Shown here: piece after piece, positions 19,788-28,039 of the stretch
Numbering within the stretch: the stretch's first letter is position 1
How the letters are laid out: every line of letters begins with the position of its first letter
Made by a program: the position numbers and the translations under genes
Assembly (NCBI RefSeq): GCF_900104255.1
Contig: NZ_FNKZ01000001.1
Coordinates: 1,022,001-1,086,000, forward strand
Direction of reading: 5' to 3'
From: Pseudoxanthomonas sp. CF385
GTDB taxonomy: Bacteria; Pseudomonadota; Gammaproteobacteria; Xanthomonadales; Xanthomonadaceae
DNA length: 64,000 nt
Notes under the pieces: model-generated
The model's input: only the letters and a program-made list of their open reading frames with translations
Told to the model about the DNA's origin: nothing
Databases searched by the model: none

Positions 19788-21652
19788 CCGGCGCGGCCGT
19801 TCCACCAGAACAATGCATTCACCGCGAGCACCACCACGACGGTGTAGATCAGGGACAGCGGTCCGCCCACCCGCCACAACTGGCGTGAGGTGTAGTTGGC
19901 TGGTCCGACCACCATCGAGATCACCGGGTTCGAGGCCGTCATCAGGTTGTTGGACGCCGACAGCGCCACGATCAGTGCGAACGCGGTGGGATTGCCGCCC
20001 GCGGCCAGCGCCAGGTTGATCGCCATCGGCACCATCACGATGGTGGCGCCCACATGGCTGATGACCAGCGAGAACGCGGTCGTCAGCAGCGCGATGGCGA
20101 TCTCCAGCACCCAGACCGGGATGCCGTCCGGCAGGCGCTCCACGGTGTGTCCTGCCACCCAGGCGGCCGCGCCGCTGCTGTCCATCGCCCAGCCCAGCGG
20201 GATCAGCCCGGCCATCAGGAAGACGGTCTTCCAGTTGATCGCACTGTAGGCCTCGTCCATGCGCAGCACGCCCGTCAGGAGCATGCCGGCGACGCCGGTC
20301 ATCAGGGTCAGCGCGACCGGCAGCTTGGAGGTCAACGCGATGATGATCGTGATCGCGAAGATGGTCATCGCGATCTTGAACTTGTGCGGGCGTTGTTCGC
20401 CCTTGGGGTAGTCGGTGACGACGACGAAGTCGCGGCTCTCGGCCGCCAGGCCCAGGTCCTGCCAGATGCTGTGGAACACCAGCATGTCGCCCGCGCGCAA
20501 CTTCTCCTCGCGGACGTTCTCGCGGATGACCTTCTTGTCGCGGTTGATGGCCAGCAGGCTGATGCCGTTCTGCTTGCGCAGGCGCAGCTCGCGAGCGGTC
20601 TTGCCGATGAAGCGCGACGTCGGCGGCACCACCGCCTCGGAGATGCCGGCGCGGCTCGGGTTGAACAGGTCGCCGAAATGGCGCAGTCGCGAGGACATGC
20701 GCAGGAACTGGTTCTGGGCGAAGTCGCTGATCGCCTGTCGCGTCCCCATCACGCCCAGCACGCTGCCGACCCAGATGCGCATGTCGGCCGGCGGCGCCAG
20801 CCGCGTGTCGTTGCCGGTCTGCAGCGCCAGCATCAGCGGCGCATCGTGCAACGCTTCGGCCTCGCCCAGCGACATGCCCACCAGCGGGCTTTCCGCACTC
20901 ACCACCAGTTCGAAGACATCGCCCTCGATGCCGTAGGTGTTGGCGAAGTAGCTTTCGGTGCGCGCCGGCGTCACCGCGCCGTCGCCGCCCTGCGTTTCTT
21001 CCTTGAGCTTGCGGTCGCCGAAGTAACGGAAATAGACCAGCGATGCGATCACCAGCGCCAGGCCGATCGGCCATGGCGCGAACATCCGCAGCGGCTCCAG
21101 CGTCGCCATGCCGGAGGGCAGGTTGTTGTTCGCCGAGACCAACAGGTCGTTGAGCAGGATCAGCGGCGAGTTGCCGACCATGGTGAAGGCGCCGCCCATG
21201 ACGATCGCGGCCGCGATCGGAAGCAGCAGCCGCTGCAGCGACAGCCCGGTCCGCGAGGACAGGCGCGAGGCCACCGGCATGAACAGCGCCATGACGGAGG
21301 GGTTCTGCATGAAGGACGAATTGAGGCTGGCGATGGCGGTGGTCATCAGCAGCAGACGCTGCTCGATGCCGTGGCCACGCCGCAGCAGCCAGGACGCGAG
21401 CCGGTTGAGCGCCCCCGTGCGGTCCAGTCCCGCCCCCAGGATCATCGTGGCGATGATGCTCATCACCGCGTTGCCGGAGAAGCCGCCGAAGATCTCCTCC
21501 GGCGCGATCAGGCCGGTGATGCCCAACACCACCAGCACGACCAGGGCGACCAGGTCCGCGCGGATGCGCTCGAACAGGAACATCGCCATCGTGAAGCCGA
21601 CCAGCCCGAGGACGAGCTTCATGTCGTTGGTCAGCGTCAGCGCGTTTTCCAT
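19784..21652 (-). CDS. SLC13/DASS-family permease with two TrkA-C domains
   Basis: 622-residue inner-membrane transporter. N-terminal membrane segments (about residues 12-210) contain the GNSPLILLND motif of divalent-anion/sodium symporters. Two cytoplasmic RCK_C (TrkA-C) domains lie near residues 245-320 and 335-405, and a second membrane half with HVGATIVMVPMAINLALAAGG follows. The family moves sulfate, dicarboxylates or related anions with sodium or protons; the substrate here is unknown. The TrkA-C domains suggest allosteric gating by a small ligand. It is coupled to the downstream ACT-domain gene. Confidence 0.88.
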   Translation of the reverse strand: MENALTLTNDMKLVLGLVGFTMAMFLFERIRADLVALVVLVVLGITGLIAPEEIFGGFSGNAVMSIIATMILGAGLDRTGALNRLASWLLRRGHGIEQRLLLMTTAIASLNSSFMQNPSVMALFMPVASRLSSRTGLSLQRLLLPIAAAIVMGGAFTMVGNSPLILLNDLLVSANNNLPSGMATLEPLRMFAPWPIGLALVIASLVYFRYFGDRKLKEETQGGDGAVTPARTESYFANTYGIEGDVFELVVSAESPLVGMSLGEAEALHDAPLMLALQTGNDTRLAPPADMRIWVGSVLGVMGTRQAISDFAQNQFLRMSSRLRHFGDLFNPSRAGISEAVVPPTSRFIGKTARELRLRKQNGISLLAINRDKKVIRENVREEKLRAGDMLVFHSIWQDLGLAAESRDFVVVTDYPKGEQRPHKFKIAMTIFAITIIIALTSKLPVALTLMTGVAGMLLTGVLRMDEAYSAINWKTVFLMAGLIPLGWAMDSSGAAAWVAGHTVERLPDGIPVWVLEIAIALLTTAFSLVISHVGATIVMVPMAINLALAAGGNPTAFALIVALSASNNLMTASNPVISMVVGPANYTSRQLWRVGGPLSLIYTVVVVLAVNALFWWNGRAG

Positions 21653-21685
21653 GTCGCGGTCGGGTTCCGTGGGGCCTGGTGGTGC

Positions 21686-22420
21686 TTACTCGCGGTCGTA
21701 CAGAAGATCCCACACCCCGTGGCCGAGCTTCTGGCCGCGGGTCTCGAAATGGGTCTGCGGGCGCCACGCCGGGCGCGGCACGCTGCCGCGCGGGCCGGCA
21801 CGATTGGTCAGGCCCGGCGTCGCATCCAGCACGTCCCACATGTGTTCGGCATAGGCCTCCCAGTCCGTGGCGCAGTGCAGGCGCCCGCCGGAACGCAGCT
21901 TGCGCGCGATGAGCGCGGCGAACTCGGGCTGCACCAGCCGGCGCTTGTTGTGGCGTTTCTTGTGCCACGGGTCGGGGAAGTAGATGCGCACTTCGTCCAG
22001 CGAGCCATCCGCCACTTCGTGCTGCAACACTTCCACCGCATCGTGGTGGTAGACGCGCACGTGGTCGCTGCCGTCCTCGGCCAGCGCGTTCAGCAGGCGG
22101 CCCACGCCGGGCGCGTGCACTTCCAGGCCGAGGTAGTCGCGGTCCCGGTCGTGGCCGGCGGCGAAGCGCAAGGCCTCGCCATTACCGAAGCCGATCTCCA
22201 GCACCCGCGGCGCATGGCGGCCGAACACCGCGTCGAAATCGCGCGGGGCGCCGGTGTAATCCAGCCCGAACCGTGGCCACTGCGTATCGAAGGCGCGCTG
22301 CTGGGCGTCGGTGAAGCGGCCCTGGCGCAGCACGAAGCTGCGGACCTCGCGCCGGCCTTCGGTGATGGTGAACGGTTTGGGCGGCGTCTTGGCGCCCGGA
22401 CTGGAGAACGGATCGGTCAT
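21686..22420 (-). CDS. trmB: tRNA (guanine-N7)-methyltransferase TrmB
   Basis: 244 residues. It methylates G46 in the tRNA variable loop using SAM. The SAM motif [12 protein letters not shown] and the diagnostic [16 protein letters not shown] are present. The start overlaps the thiG stop (TGATG), so it is translated after thiG. An N-terminal extension of about 55 residues before the SAM motif is usual for proteobacterial TrmB. Confidence 0.96.
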   Translation of the reverse strand: MTDPFSSPGAKTPPKPFTITEGRREVRSFVLRQGRFTDAQQRAFDTQWPRFGLDYTGAPRDFDAVFGRHAPRVLEIGFGNGEALRFAAGHDRDRDYLGLEVHAPGVGRLLNALAEDGSDHVRVYHHDAVEVLQHEVADGSLDEVRIYFPDPWHKKRHNKRRLVQPEFAALIARKLRSGGRLHCATDWEAYAEHMWDVLDATPGLTNRAGPRGSVPRPAWRPQTHFETRGQKLGHGVWDLLYDRE

Positions 22421-23214
22421 CAGCCGATCAGTCCGTCGATCGGGCTGGAGGCCGAGGCGTTGCGCTTGCGCGGAATGCGTCCGGCCAGGAAGGCTTCGCG
22501 GCCGGCTTCCACGGCCTTCTTCATGGCGCTGGCCATCAGCAGCGGGTGTTTGGCGCCGGCGATGGCGGTGTTCATCAGCACGCCGTCGCAGCCCAGTTCC
22601 ATGGCGATGGCGGCATCGGATGCGGTGCCCACGCCGGCGTCCACCAGTACGGGGACCTTGGCGTTCTCGATGATTTCCAGCAGGTTGTACTTGTTCTGCA
22701 CGCCCAGGCCCGAGCCGATCGGCGCGGCCAGCGGCATCACCGCCACGCAGCCGATCTCTTCCAGGCGGCGGGCGAGGATGGGGTCGTCGCTGGTGTAGAC
22801 CATCACCTGGAAGCCGTCGGCGACGAGCTTCTCGGCGGCGGCCAGCGTCTGCACGACGTCGGGGTAGAGGGTCTTCGGGTCGCCGAGCACTTCCAGCTTC
22901 ACCAGGGTATGGCCGTCGAGCAGCTCGCGGGCCAACCGGCACGTGCGGACGGCATCGTCGGCGGTATAGCAGCCGGCGGTGTTGGGCAGCAGGGTGTAGC
23001 GGTCGGGCGGCAGCACGTCGAGCAGGTTGGGCTCGTTCGGCGACTGGCCCAGGTTCGTGCGCCGGATGGCGACGGTGACGATCTCGGCGCCCGCGGCCTC
23101 GGTGGCCAGGCGGGTTTCCTCGAAATCCTTGAACTTGCCGGTGCCGGTCAGCAGGCGGGAACGGTAGGACTTGCCCGCGATCACCAGCGGGTCATGGGGG
23201 ACGGTGTTGGACAT
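22420..23214 (-). CDS. thiG: Thiazole synthase ThiG
   Basis: 264 residues. It forms the thiazole phosphate of thiamine from deoxyxylulose 5-phosphate, dehydroglycine and sulfur carried by ThiS. Family motifs: [42 protein letters not shown] and [14 protein letters not shown]. It lies 63 bp after thiS in the same orientation and is joined to trmB, forming a thiS-thiG-trmB operon. No TPP riboswitch was recognised upstream. Confidence 0.96.
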   Translation of the reverse strand: MSNTVPHDPLVIAGKSYRSRLLTGTGKFKDFEETRLATEAAGAEIVTVAIRRTNLGQSPNEPNLLDVLPPDRYTLLPNTAGCYTADDAVRTCRLARELLDGHTLVKLEVLGDPKTLYPDVVQTLAAAEKLVADGFQVMVYTSDDPILARRLEEIGCVAVMPLAAPIGSGLGVQNKYNLLEIIENAKVPVLVDAGVGTASDAAIAMELGCDGVLMNTAIAGAKHPLLMASAMKKAVEAGREAFLAGRIPRKRNASASSPIDGLIG

Positions 23215-23277
23215 CGCCCGATTATCGCCGATGTTGAGGGTGCGGTGGCACCGCGGGGAACGCCACGCGGGCCGGGA

Positions 23278-23478
23278 TCAGCCGCCGCCGAGGGCGTGCA
23301 CGATCTCGACGCGGTCGCCGGCTTTCAGCTGCGCATGCGCATGCTGGCCCCGCGGGACGATCTCGCCATTGACCTCGACCGCGACGCGGCGCTCGGCGAG
23401 GCCCTGCTGTTCGAGCAGCGCGAGGAGGGTGCTGTGCTCGGGCAGTGCGTGCGACTGCCCATTCAACTGGATGTCCAT
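23278..23478 (-). CDS. thiS: Sulfur carrier protein ThiS
   Basis: 66 residues from the ATG at 23478 (MDIQLNGQSHALPEHSTL). Ubiquitin-like beta-grasp carrier ending in a Gly-Gly type tail (HALGGG), which is thiocarboxylated for thiazole synthesis. It directly precedes thiG. A longer frame upstream has no ThiS homology. Confidence 0.93.
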   Translation of the reverse strand: MDIQLNGQSHALPEHSTLLALLEQQGLAERRVAVEVNGEIVPRGQHAHAQLKAGDRVEIVHALGGG

Positions 23479-23619
23479 GGCGCATTGTCGCCCATGCCTG
23501 GTGTGATTGCCGCATTGCAGCGTGTGCGGTGCGGGGCTTGGTGAAAGGATGCCCGCCATGCGCAGCCGTACGGAAGAGCCGGCGCGTAGTCCAGTCCATC
23601 CAATGCCCCGGGAGAGTCC

Positions 23620-25452
23620 ATGAAGCGTTCCAGTTCGCCCGTCCGTTCCCTGCTGGCCGTCGCGCTGGCGATGGCGGCAGTCCCCGCCCTTGCCCAGGAC
23701 GGTCCCTACACGCAGACCGTGTTCTTCGGCGACAGCCTGACCGACGCCGGTTACTTCCGGCCGCTGCTGCCCGCCAACGTGCGTGCGGTGACCGGCCAGT
23801 TCACCACCAATCCCGGCTTCGTCTGGTCGCAGTACCTGGCGGAATACTACGGCACCAGCGCCTACGCGAACGGCAACGGCCAGGTGGGCACCAACTACGC
23901 CGCAGGCGGCGCCCGCGTGGGCACCAACACCACGGGTGCGCTGGGACCGATCCCCTCGCTCGCCACCCAGGTCAACACCTACCTGACCTCGACCGGCGGC
24001 CGTGCCGATCCGAATGCCCTCTACACCGTGTGGGGCGGCGCGAACGACCTGTTCACCATCACCAGCGGCGGTGCGAACCCGACCACCACGATCGGTGCCG
24101 CGGTGACGGCGCAGGTCGGCATCATCGGCACCCTGCAGAACGCGGGTGCGCGCTACATCCTGGTGCCCACCATCCCGGACCTGGGCGTGACACCCGGCTT
24201 CCGCGCGCAGGGCACGGCCGCGGCCGCCGCCGGCACGCAGCTCTCCACCACCTACAACACCGCACTGTTCAACGCGATCGATACAGCGGGTTTCCGCGTG
24301 ATCCCCCTAGACACGTTCACCCTGTTGCAGGAAATCGTGGCCAGCCCGGCCGAGTACGGCTTCGCCAACGTCACGGGTACGGCCTGCCAGCCGCAGATCA
24401 CGGCCAACTCGCTGACCTGCAACCCGACTTCTTACGTCACGCCCAACGCGCCGGACACGTATGCGTTCGCCGACGGCGTGCATCCGACCTCGCGCGCGCA
24501 CAGCATCCTGTCGCAGTACGCCGTGTCGATGCTGGAAGGGCCGCGCCAGATCGCGCTGCTGCCGTACACGGCCTCGGTGCACGGGCGCGCACGCGCCGAC
24601 CGCGTGGCCTCGCACGTGGCCGGCAAGCCGGAAGCCGACGGCATGCGCTGGTGGGGCGACCTGCGCGGGGATTTCCTGCGCTACGGCCACGGCGACCTGT
24701 ACGACGGCGCGGGCCCGATGGGCACTTTCGGCGTCGATTGGTCGCGCGGTTCGCTGGTCTACGGTGCGTTCGCCGGCTATGGCCGCGCGAAGTACGACTT
24801 CGGCCAGCGCGCCGGCAGCTTCGACGAATCGGATGCCACGCTCGGTGGTTTCGCCGGCTGGTACGGCGATCGTCTGTGGGCCAACGCCCAAGTCAGCTAC
24901 AGCTGGATCTCCTATGACGTGGACCGCGAAGTGCAGCTGGGCGACGTGACCCGCCGTCACAGCGGCTCACCGGACGGCACCAACCTGAGCCTGGGCTTGA
25001 GCGCCGGCTACCAGTGGGGCGAGGGCGCGTTCCGTCACGGCCCCGTGCTCAGCGTGGTGTCCCAGACCATCGAGATGGACGGTTACAGCGAGAGCAACCT
25101 CAGCTCGAGCGCGCTGGCCTATCCGGACCAGGACTTCGACTCGCTGATCGGCAGCGCGGGTTACGAGCTCAGCTATGCGATCAACGACCATCTGCAGCCG
25201 TACGCGCGCCTGACGGTAGACAAGGAGTTCGAGGATCCGGCGGAGGAAGTGTTCGCGCAGGCGCTGTCGCTGCCGGGCACGAGCGCGTATGCCGTGCCCG
25301 GTCTGAACACCGACGACGGCTATGGCACGCTGTTGATGGGCGCGCGCACCCAGCTGTTCGGCTTCGATGCCAACCTGGGCGTCACCACGACGGTCAACCA
25401 GGGCGGCGGCACTAACACCACGGCGTTCATGACGTTGGGTGGCAACTTCTGA
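23620..25452 (+). CDS. Autotransporter GDSL esterase/lipase (EstA-type)
   Basis: 610 residues. A signal peptide is cleaved after ALAQ (residue 26). The passenger is an SGNH/GDSL hydrolase: block I FFGDSLTDAG with Ser39, block III GGANDLF with Asn142, and block V DGVHPTS with Asp285 and His288. The C-terminal ~270 residues form an autotransporter beta-barrel (alternating aromatic strands, ending LGGNF). It therefore displays an esterase at the cell surface. A GGGAGAGTCC-type ribosome site precedes ATG 23620. It resembles Pseudomonas EstA; the natural substrate is not known. Confidence 0.93.
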   Translation: MKRSSSPVRSLLAVALAMAAVPALAQDGPYTQTVFFGDSLTDAGYFRPLLPANVRAVTGQFTTNPGFVWSQYLAEYYGTSAYANGNGQVGTNYAAGGARVGTNTTGALGPIPSLATQVNTYLTSTGGRADPNALYTVWGGANDLFTITSGGANPTTTIGAAVTAQVGIIGTLQNAGARYILVPTIPDLGVTPGFRAQGTAAAAAGTQLSTTYNTALFNAIDTAGFRVIPLDTFTLLQEIVASPAEYGFANVTGTACQPQITANSLTCNPTSYVTPNAPDTYAFADGVHPTSRAHSILSQYAVSMLEGPRQIALLPYTASVHGRARADRVASHVAGKPEADGMRWWGDLRGDFLRYGHGDLYDGAGPMGTFGVDWSRGSLVYGAFAGYGRAKYDFGQRAGSFDESDATLGGFAGWYGDRLWANAQVSYSWISYDVDREVQLGDVTRRHSGSPDGTNLSLGLSAGYQWGEGAFRHGPVLSVVSQTIEMDGYSESNLSSSALAYPDQDFDSLIGSAGYELSYAINDHLQPYARLTVDKEFEDPAEEVFAQALSLPGTSAYAVPGLNTDDGYGTLLMGARTQLFGFDANLGVTTTVNQGGGTNTTAFMTLGGNF

Positions 25453-25461
25453 TGCACCTGC

Positions 25462-25494
25462 GCAATGCGGCGCCGGCCTCCGGCGCCGCATTGC
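25462..25494 (+). terminator. Terminator hairpin after the GDSL autotransporter
   Basis: A 15-bp perfect stem (25462-25476 with 25480-25494) has a 3-nt loop and starts 9 bp after the stop codon. It is followed by CTTGCC rather than a T-run. It probably ends the esterase transcript. Confidence 0.6.
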
Positions 25495-25519
25495 CTTGCC
25501 GCCCCGAGCGGCATAGACT
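25491..25519 (+). promoter_or_regulatory. Putative promoter of tRNA-Gly
   Basis: TTGCCT (25491-25496), a 17-nt spacer and TAGACT (25514-25519) lie 12 bp before the mature tRNA. The -35 box overlaps the last bases of the upstream terminator stem. Confidence 0.45.
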
Positions 25520-25531
25520 GCGCCCGTCCGC

Positions 25532-25605
25532 GCGGGTGTAGTTCAATGGTAGAACTGCAGCTTCCCAAGCTGCTAGCGTGGGTTCGATTCCCATCACCCG
25601 CTCCA
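25532..25605 (+). tRNA. tRNA-Gly, anticodon CCC
   Basis: Cloverleaf visible by eye: acceptor GCGGGTG pairs with CACCCGC, the anticodon arm is GCAGC-TTCCCAA-GCTGC giving anticodon CCC (reads GGG), the T-arm carries GGTTCGATTCC, and a genomically encoded CCA ends at 25605. Length 74 nt. rimK follows 72 bp downstream. Confidence 0.95.
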
Positions 25606-25676
25606 CTCCCTCTTCCCGTCATCGTCCAGCCTTCCGGACGTGCGATGCTGGCTGCGATCCCGGTGATCCCGTGCCC

Positions 25677-26549
25677 ATGAAGCTCGCCATCCTGTCGCGC
25701 AACAGCAAGCTGTATTCGACCCGCCGGCTCGTCGAAGCCGCCCGTCAGCGCGGCCATACCGCGCGCGTGCTCGATCCGCTGCGCTGCTACATGCGCATTT
25801 CGTCCTCGGGTTTCCAGCTTCATTACAAGGGCAGGTCGCTGGCCGACTACGATGCCGTCATCCCGCGCATCGGCGCGTCCATCACCCGCTACGGGACCGC
25901 GGTGTTGCGGCAGTTCGAGCTGATGGGCACGTACAGCCCGAACCCCTCCGATGCCATCCTCCGTGCGCGCGACAAGCTGCGCGCGCACCAGTTGCTGGCG
26001 GCGCAGGGCATCGACCTGCCGGTGACGGTGTTCGGCGACAACCCCGACGACACCACCGACCTGCTTTCGATGCTCGGTCCGCCGCCCCACGTGATCAAGT
26101 TGAACGAAGGCGCGCAGGGCGCCGGGGTAATGCTCACCGAGAAACCTTCCGCCTCGCGCAGCGTGGTGGAGGCCCTGCGTGGCCTGTACGCGAGCTTCGT
26201 GGTCCAGGAGTTCATCGGCGAGGCCGCGGGCGCCGACCTGCGGTGCTTCGTGGTCGGTGACGAGGTGGTCGCGTCCATGCGCCGCCAGGCGCCCGAGGGC
26301 GACTTCCGCTCCAACCTGCATCGTGGTGGCACGGCCGAACGCATGGAGGCCACCGACGAGGAGCGTGCGGTCGCCGTCAGGGCGGCCCGGGTGCTCGGCC
26401 TGGGCGTGGCGGGGGTGGACCTGATCCGGGCGGCCCGGGGTCCCCTGGTCCTGGAGGTCAATTCGACCCCGGGGCTGGAGGGGATCGAGGCCGTCTGCGG
26501 GGTGGACGTGGCCGGGAAGATCGTGGAACACCTGGCCGCCAGGGCCTGA
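25677..26549 (+). CDS. rimK: Ribosomal protein S6-L-glutamate ligase RimK
   Basis: 290-residue ATP-grasp ligase that adds glutamate to the C-terminus of ribosomal protein S6. ATG 25677 gives [15 protein letters not shown], collinear with E. coli RimK throughout ([59 protein letters not shown]). It ends about ten residues earlier than the E. coli protein. No ribosome site is obvious before the start. It may be partly co-transcribed with the tRNA. Confidence 0.95.
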   Translation: MKLAILSRNSKLYSTRRLVEAARQRGHTARVLDPLRCYMRISSSGFQLHYKGRSLADYDAVIPRIGASITRYGTAVLRQFELMGTYSPNPSDAILRARDKLRAHQLLAAQGIDLPVTVFGDNPDDTTDLLSMLGPPPHVIKLNEGAQGAGVMLTEKPSASRSVVEALRGLYASFVVQEFIGEAAGADLRCFVVGDEVVASMRRQAPEGDFRSNLHRGGTAERMEATDEERAVAVRAARVLGLGVAGVDLIRAARGPLVLEVNSTPGLEGIEAVCGVDVAGKIVEHLAARA

Positions 26550-26598
26550 ACAGGGGCGCGGCCGGGAAGCCGGTCAAAAATCCTGGATTTCACGCAGA

Positions 26599-26644
26599 TT
26601 TAACGCCGTCTTTAACGGGTGTTTAATCGATTTCCGCGTAGCCT
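26599..26644 (+). promoter_or_regulatory. PhoP-box-like direct repeats plus -10 element
   Basis: Three TTTAA(C/T)G-type repeats at 26599-26605, 26611-26617 and 26622-26629 are spaced 12 and 11 bp. Eleven bp after the last TTTAAT lies TAGCCT (26639-26644). The classic PhoP-activated layout is two GTTTA repeats spaced 11 bp and ending 11-12 bp before the -10, which fits closely. An OmpR-type regulator gene starts 0.7 kb downstream. Binding is inference. Confidence 0.5.
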
Positions 26645-26649
26645 TGTCC

Positions 26650-26762
26650 GGACCGCAGCTCTGCGTTCCTCCCGGTGATACATCTGGAAAGCACAGGATT
26701 ACGGTAATCGGGGCTTTATTTGGCCCAAGCGGGTGTCCACCCGCTTGGGCCTTTGTTTTTTT
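26650..26762 (+). ncRNA. Candidate small RNA, about 110 nt
   Basis: Between rimK and the next gene there is a promoter-like element, about 70 nt of non-coding sequence and a strong terminator, with no open frame between them. The transcript would contain a short CGCAG-CT-CTGCG stem, an open TTCCTCCC stretch (26666-26673) able to pair with Shine-Dalgarno sequences, and GATTACGGTAATC (26698-26710). This is the layout of a trans-acting small RNA. I could not match it to a known family. Confidence 0.45.
26722..26762 (+). terminator. Strong intrinsic terminator
   Basis: A 14-bp perfect stem (26722-26735 with 26738-26751) is followed by TTTGTTTTTTT. It lies 170 bp after the rimK stop and 110 bp before the next gene, so it more likely ends a separate short transcript than rimK alone. 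Confidence 0.85.
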
Positions 26763-26869
26763 GCACGCCTCTGCCGCTGCGTGCTATGACAGAATCCGAA
26801 TTATCGTGGCGCACCGATCGGTCCCTATCGGTCGGGCATGCCATTCCTTCCTGACGAACGAGGTGTTGA

Positions 26870-27346
26870 ATGTACAAGGTGGTACTCGGCTCCATGCTGG
26901 CGCTGGCTGCGGTGACGGCTTCCGCCAAGATCGACAGCGACGGTGCTCCCACGAAGGTCAACCTCAGCGGCTCGTTCGAAGAGCAGCGCGTGGCCATCCT
27001 CAAGGATCTCGACGGCGGCAAGGTCTACTCCGAGATCTCGGCGAAGGAGCGCGGCGACGTCAAGGATGCGCTGAACCGCATCTCGGGCGTCCTGCAGGCG
27101 CCGAGCGGCGTGCAGGGGCTCAACGAGGAGCAGAAGGCGAAGGTCTTCAACGACCAGGAACTGGTCAACGCCATCCTGACCCGCGCCGGCGAAGACAGCC
27201 GCCTGGTCTGCACGCGCGAGAAGGTGGTGGGTTCGCACCGTCCCACGACGCAATGCTTTACCGTCGCAGAGCGCCGCCGTATGCGGGAAAGCGACCAGGA
27301 CACGCTGCGGCAGAAGAACCGGGTCATTCTCCGCGGCAACAACTAA
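26870..27346 (+). CDS. Small exported protein of unknown function preceding a two-component system
   Basis: 158 residues. A clear signal peptide (MYKVVLGSMLALAAVTASA) is followed by a charged, mainly helical mature part with two cysteines (in RLVCTREKV and TTQCFTVAE) that could form a disulfide. It is otherwise unrecognised. It lies 9 bp before the response-regulator gene in the same direction, so it is probably transcribed with it and may act in the periplasm next to the sensor kinase. That role is inference. Confidence 0.75.
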   Translation: MYKVVLGSMLALAAVTASAKIDSDGAPTKVNLSGSFEEQRVAILKDLDGGKVYSEISAKERGDVKDALNRISGVLQAPSGVQGLNEEQKAKVFNDQELVNAILTRAGEDSRLVCTREKVVGSHRPTTQCFTVAERRRMRESDQDTLRQKNRVILRGNN

Positions 27347-27355
27347 GGGCTCCTG

Positions 27356-28039
27356 ATGCGCATCCTCGTCATCGAAGACAACAGCGACATCGCCGCCAAC
27401 CTCGGCGATTACCTGGAGGAGCGTGGCCACACCGTCGACTTCGCGGCCGACGGTGTGACCGGGTTGCACCTCGCGGTGGTGCACGAGTTCGACGCGATCG
27501 TGCTCGACCTCAACCTGCCGGGCATGGATGGCCTGGAGGTCTGCCGCAAGCTCCGCAACGAAGCGCGCAAGCAGACGCCGGTGCTGATGCTGACCGCGCG
27601 CGATTCGCTGGACAACAAGCTGGCCGGCTTCGATTCCGGCGCGGACGACTACCTGATCAAGCCGTTCGCGCTGCAGGAAGTCGAGGTTCGCCTCAACGCG
27701 CTGTCGCGGCGCGGCAAGGGCGTGCAGACGCGCGTGCTGGAAGTGGGCGAGCTCGAGTACAACCTCGACACGCTGGAAGTGCGCCGCCAGGGCAAGCTGC
27801 TGCAGCTCAACCCGACCGCCCTGAAGATCCTGCAGGCGCTGATGGAAGCCTCGCCCGCGGTGGTGACGCGCCAGGAACTGGAAACCCGCGTCTGGGGCGA
27901 GGAGCTGCCCGATTCGGATTCCCTGCGCGTGCACATCCACGGGCTGCGCGCGGTAGTCGACAAGCCGTTCGACGCGCCCTACATCCAGACCCGCCACGGC
28001 ATCGGATACCGCATCGCCGCGCCCGATGCCAGCAACTGA
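27356..28039 (+). CDS. OmpR/PhoP-family response regulator
   Basis: 227 residues. Receiver domain with acidic pocket (VIEDN), phospho-acceptor Asp51 in VLDLNLPG, Thr in MLTARDS and Lys in LIKPF. A winged-helix Trans_reg_C domain from about residue 130 ends HGIGYRIAAP. It overlaps the kinase gene by 14 bp. It resembles the ColR/VgrR and PhoP type regulators of xanthomonads. I cannot decide between these by eye, so no symbol is given. Confidence 0.93.
   Translation: MRILVIEDNSDIAANLGDYLEERGHTVDFAADGVTGLHLAVVHEFDAIVLDLNLPGMDGLEVCRKLRNEARKQTPVLMLTARDSLDNKLAGFDSGADDYLIKPFALQEVEVRLNALSRRGKGVQTRVLEVGELEYNLDTLEVRRQGKLLQLNPTALKILQALMEASPAVVTRQELETRVWGEELPDSDSLRVHIHGLRAVVDKPFDAPYIQTRHGIGYRIAAPDASN

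Noticed and set aside
20054..22798. A 900-codon open frame on the plus strand over the transporter, trmB and thiG
   Set aside because: Composition is typical of antisense frames in GC-rich DNA and there is no domain; the minus-strand genes are all recognised.
22420..23280. TPP riboswitch before the thiS-thiG genes
   Set aside because: I looked for the CUGAGA and ACCUGA blocks upstream of thiS and did not find them.
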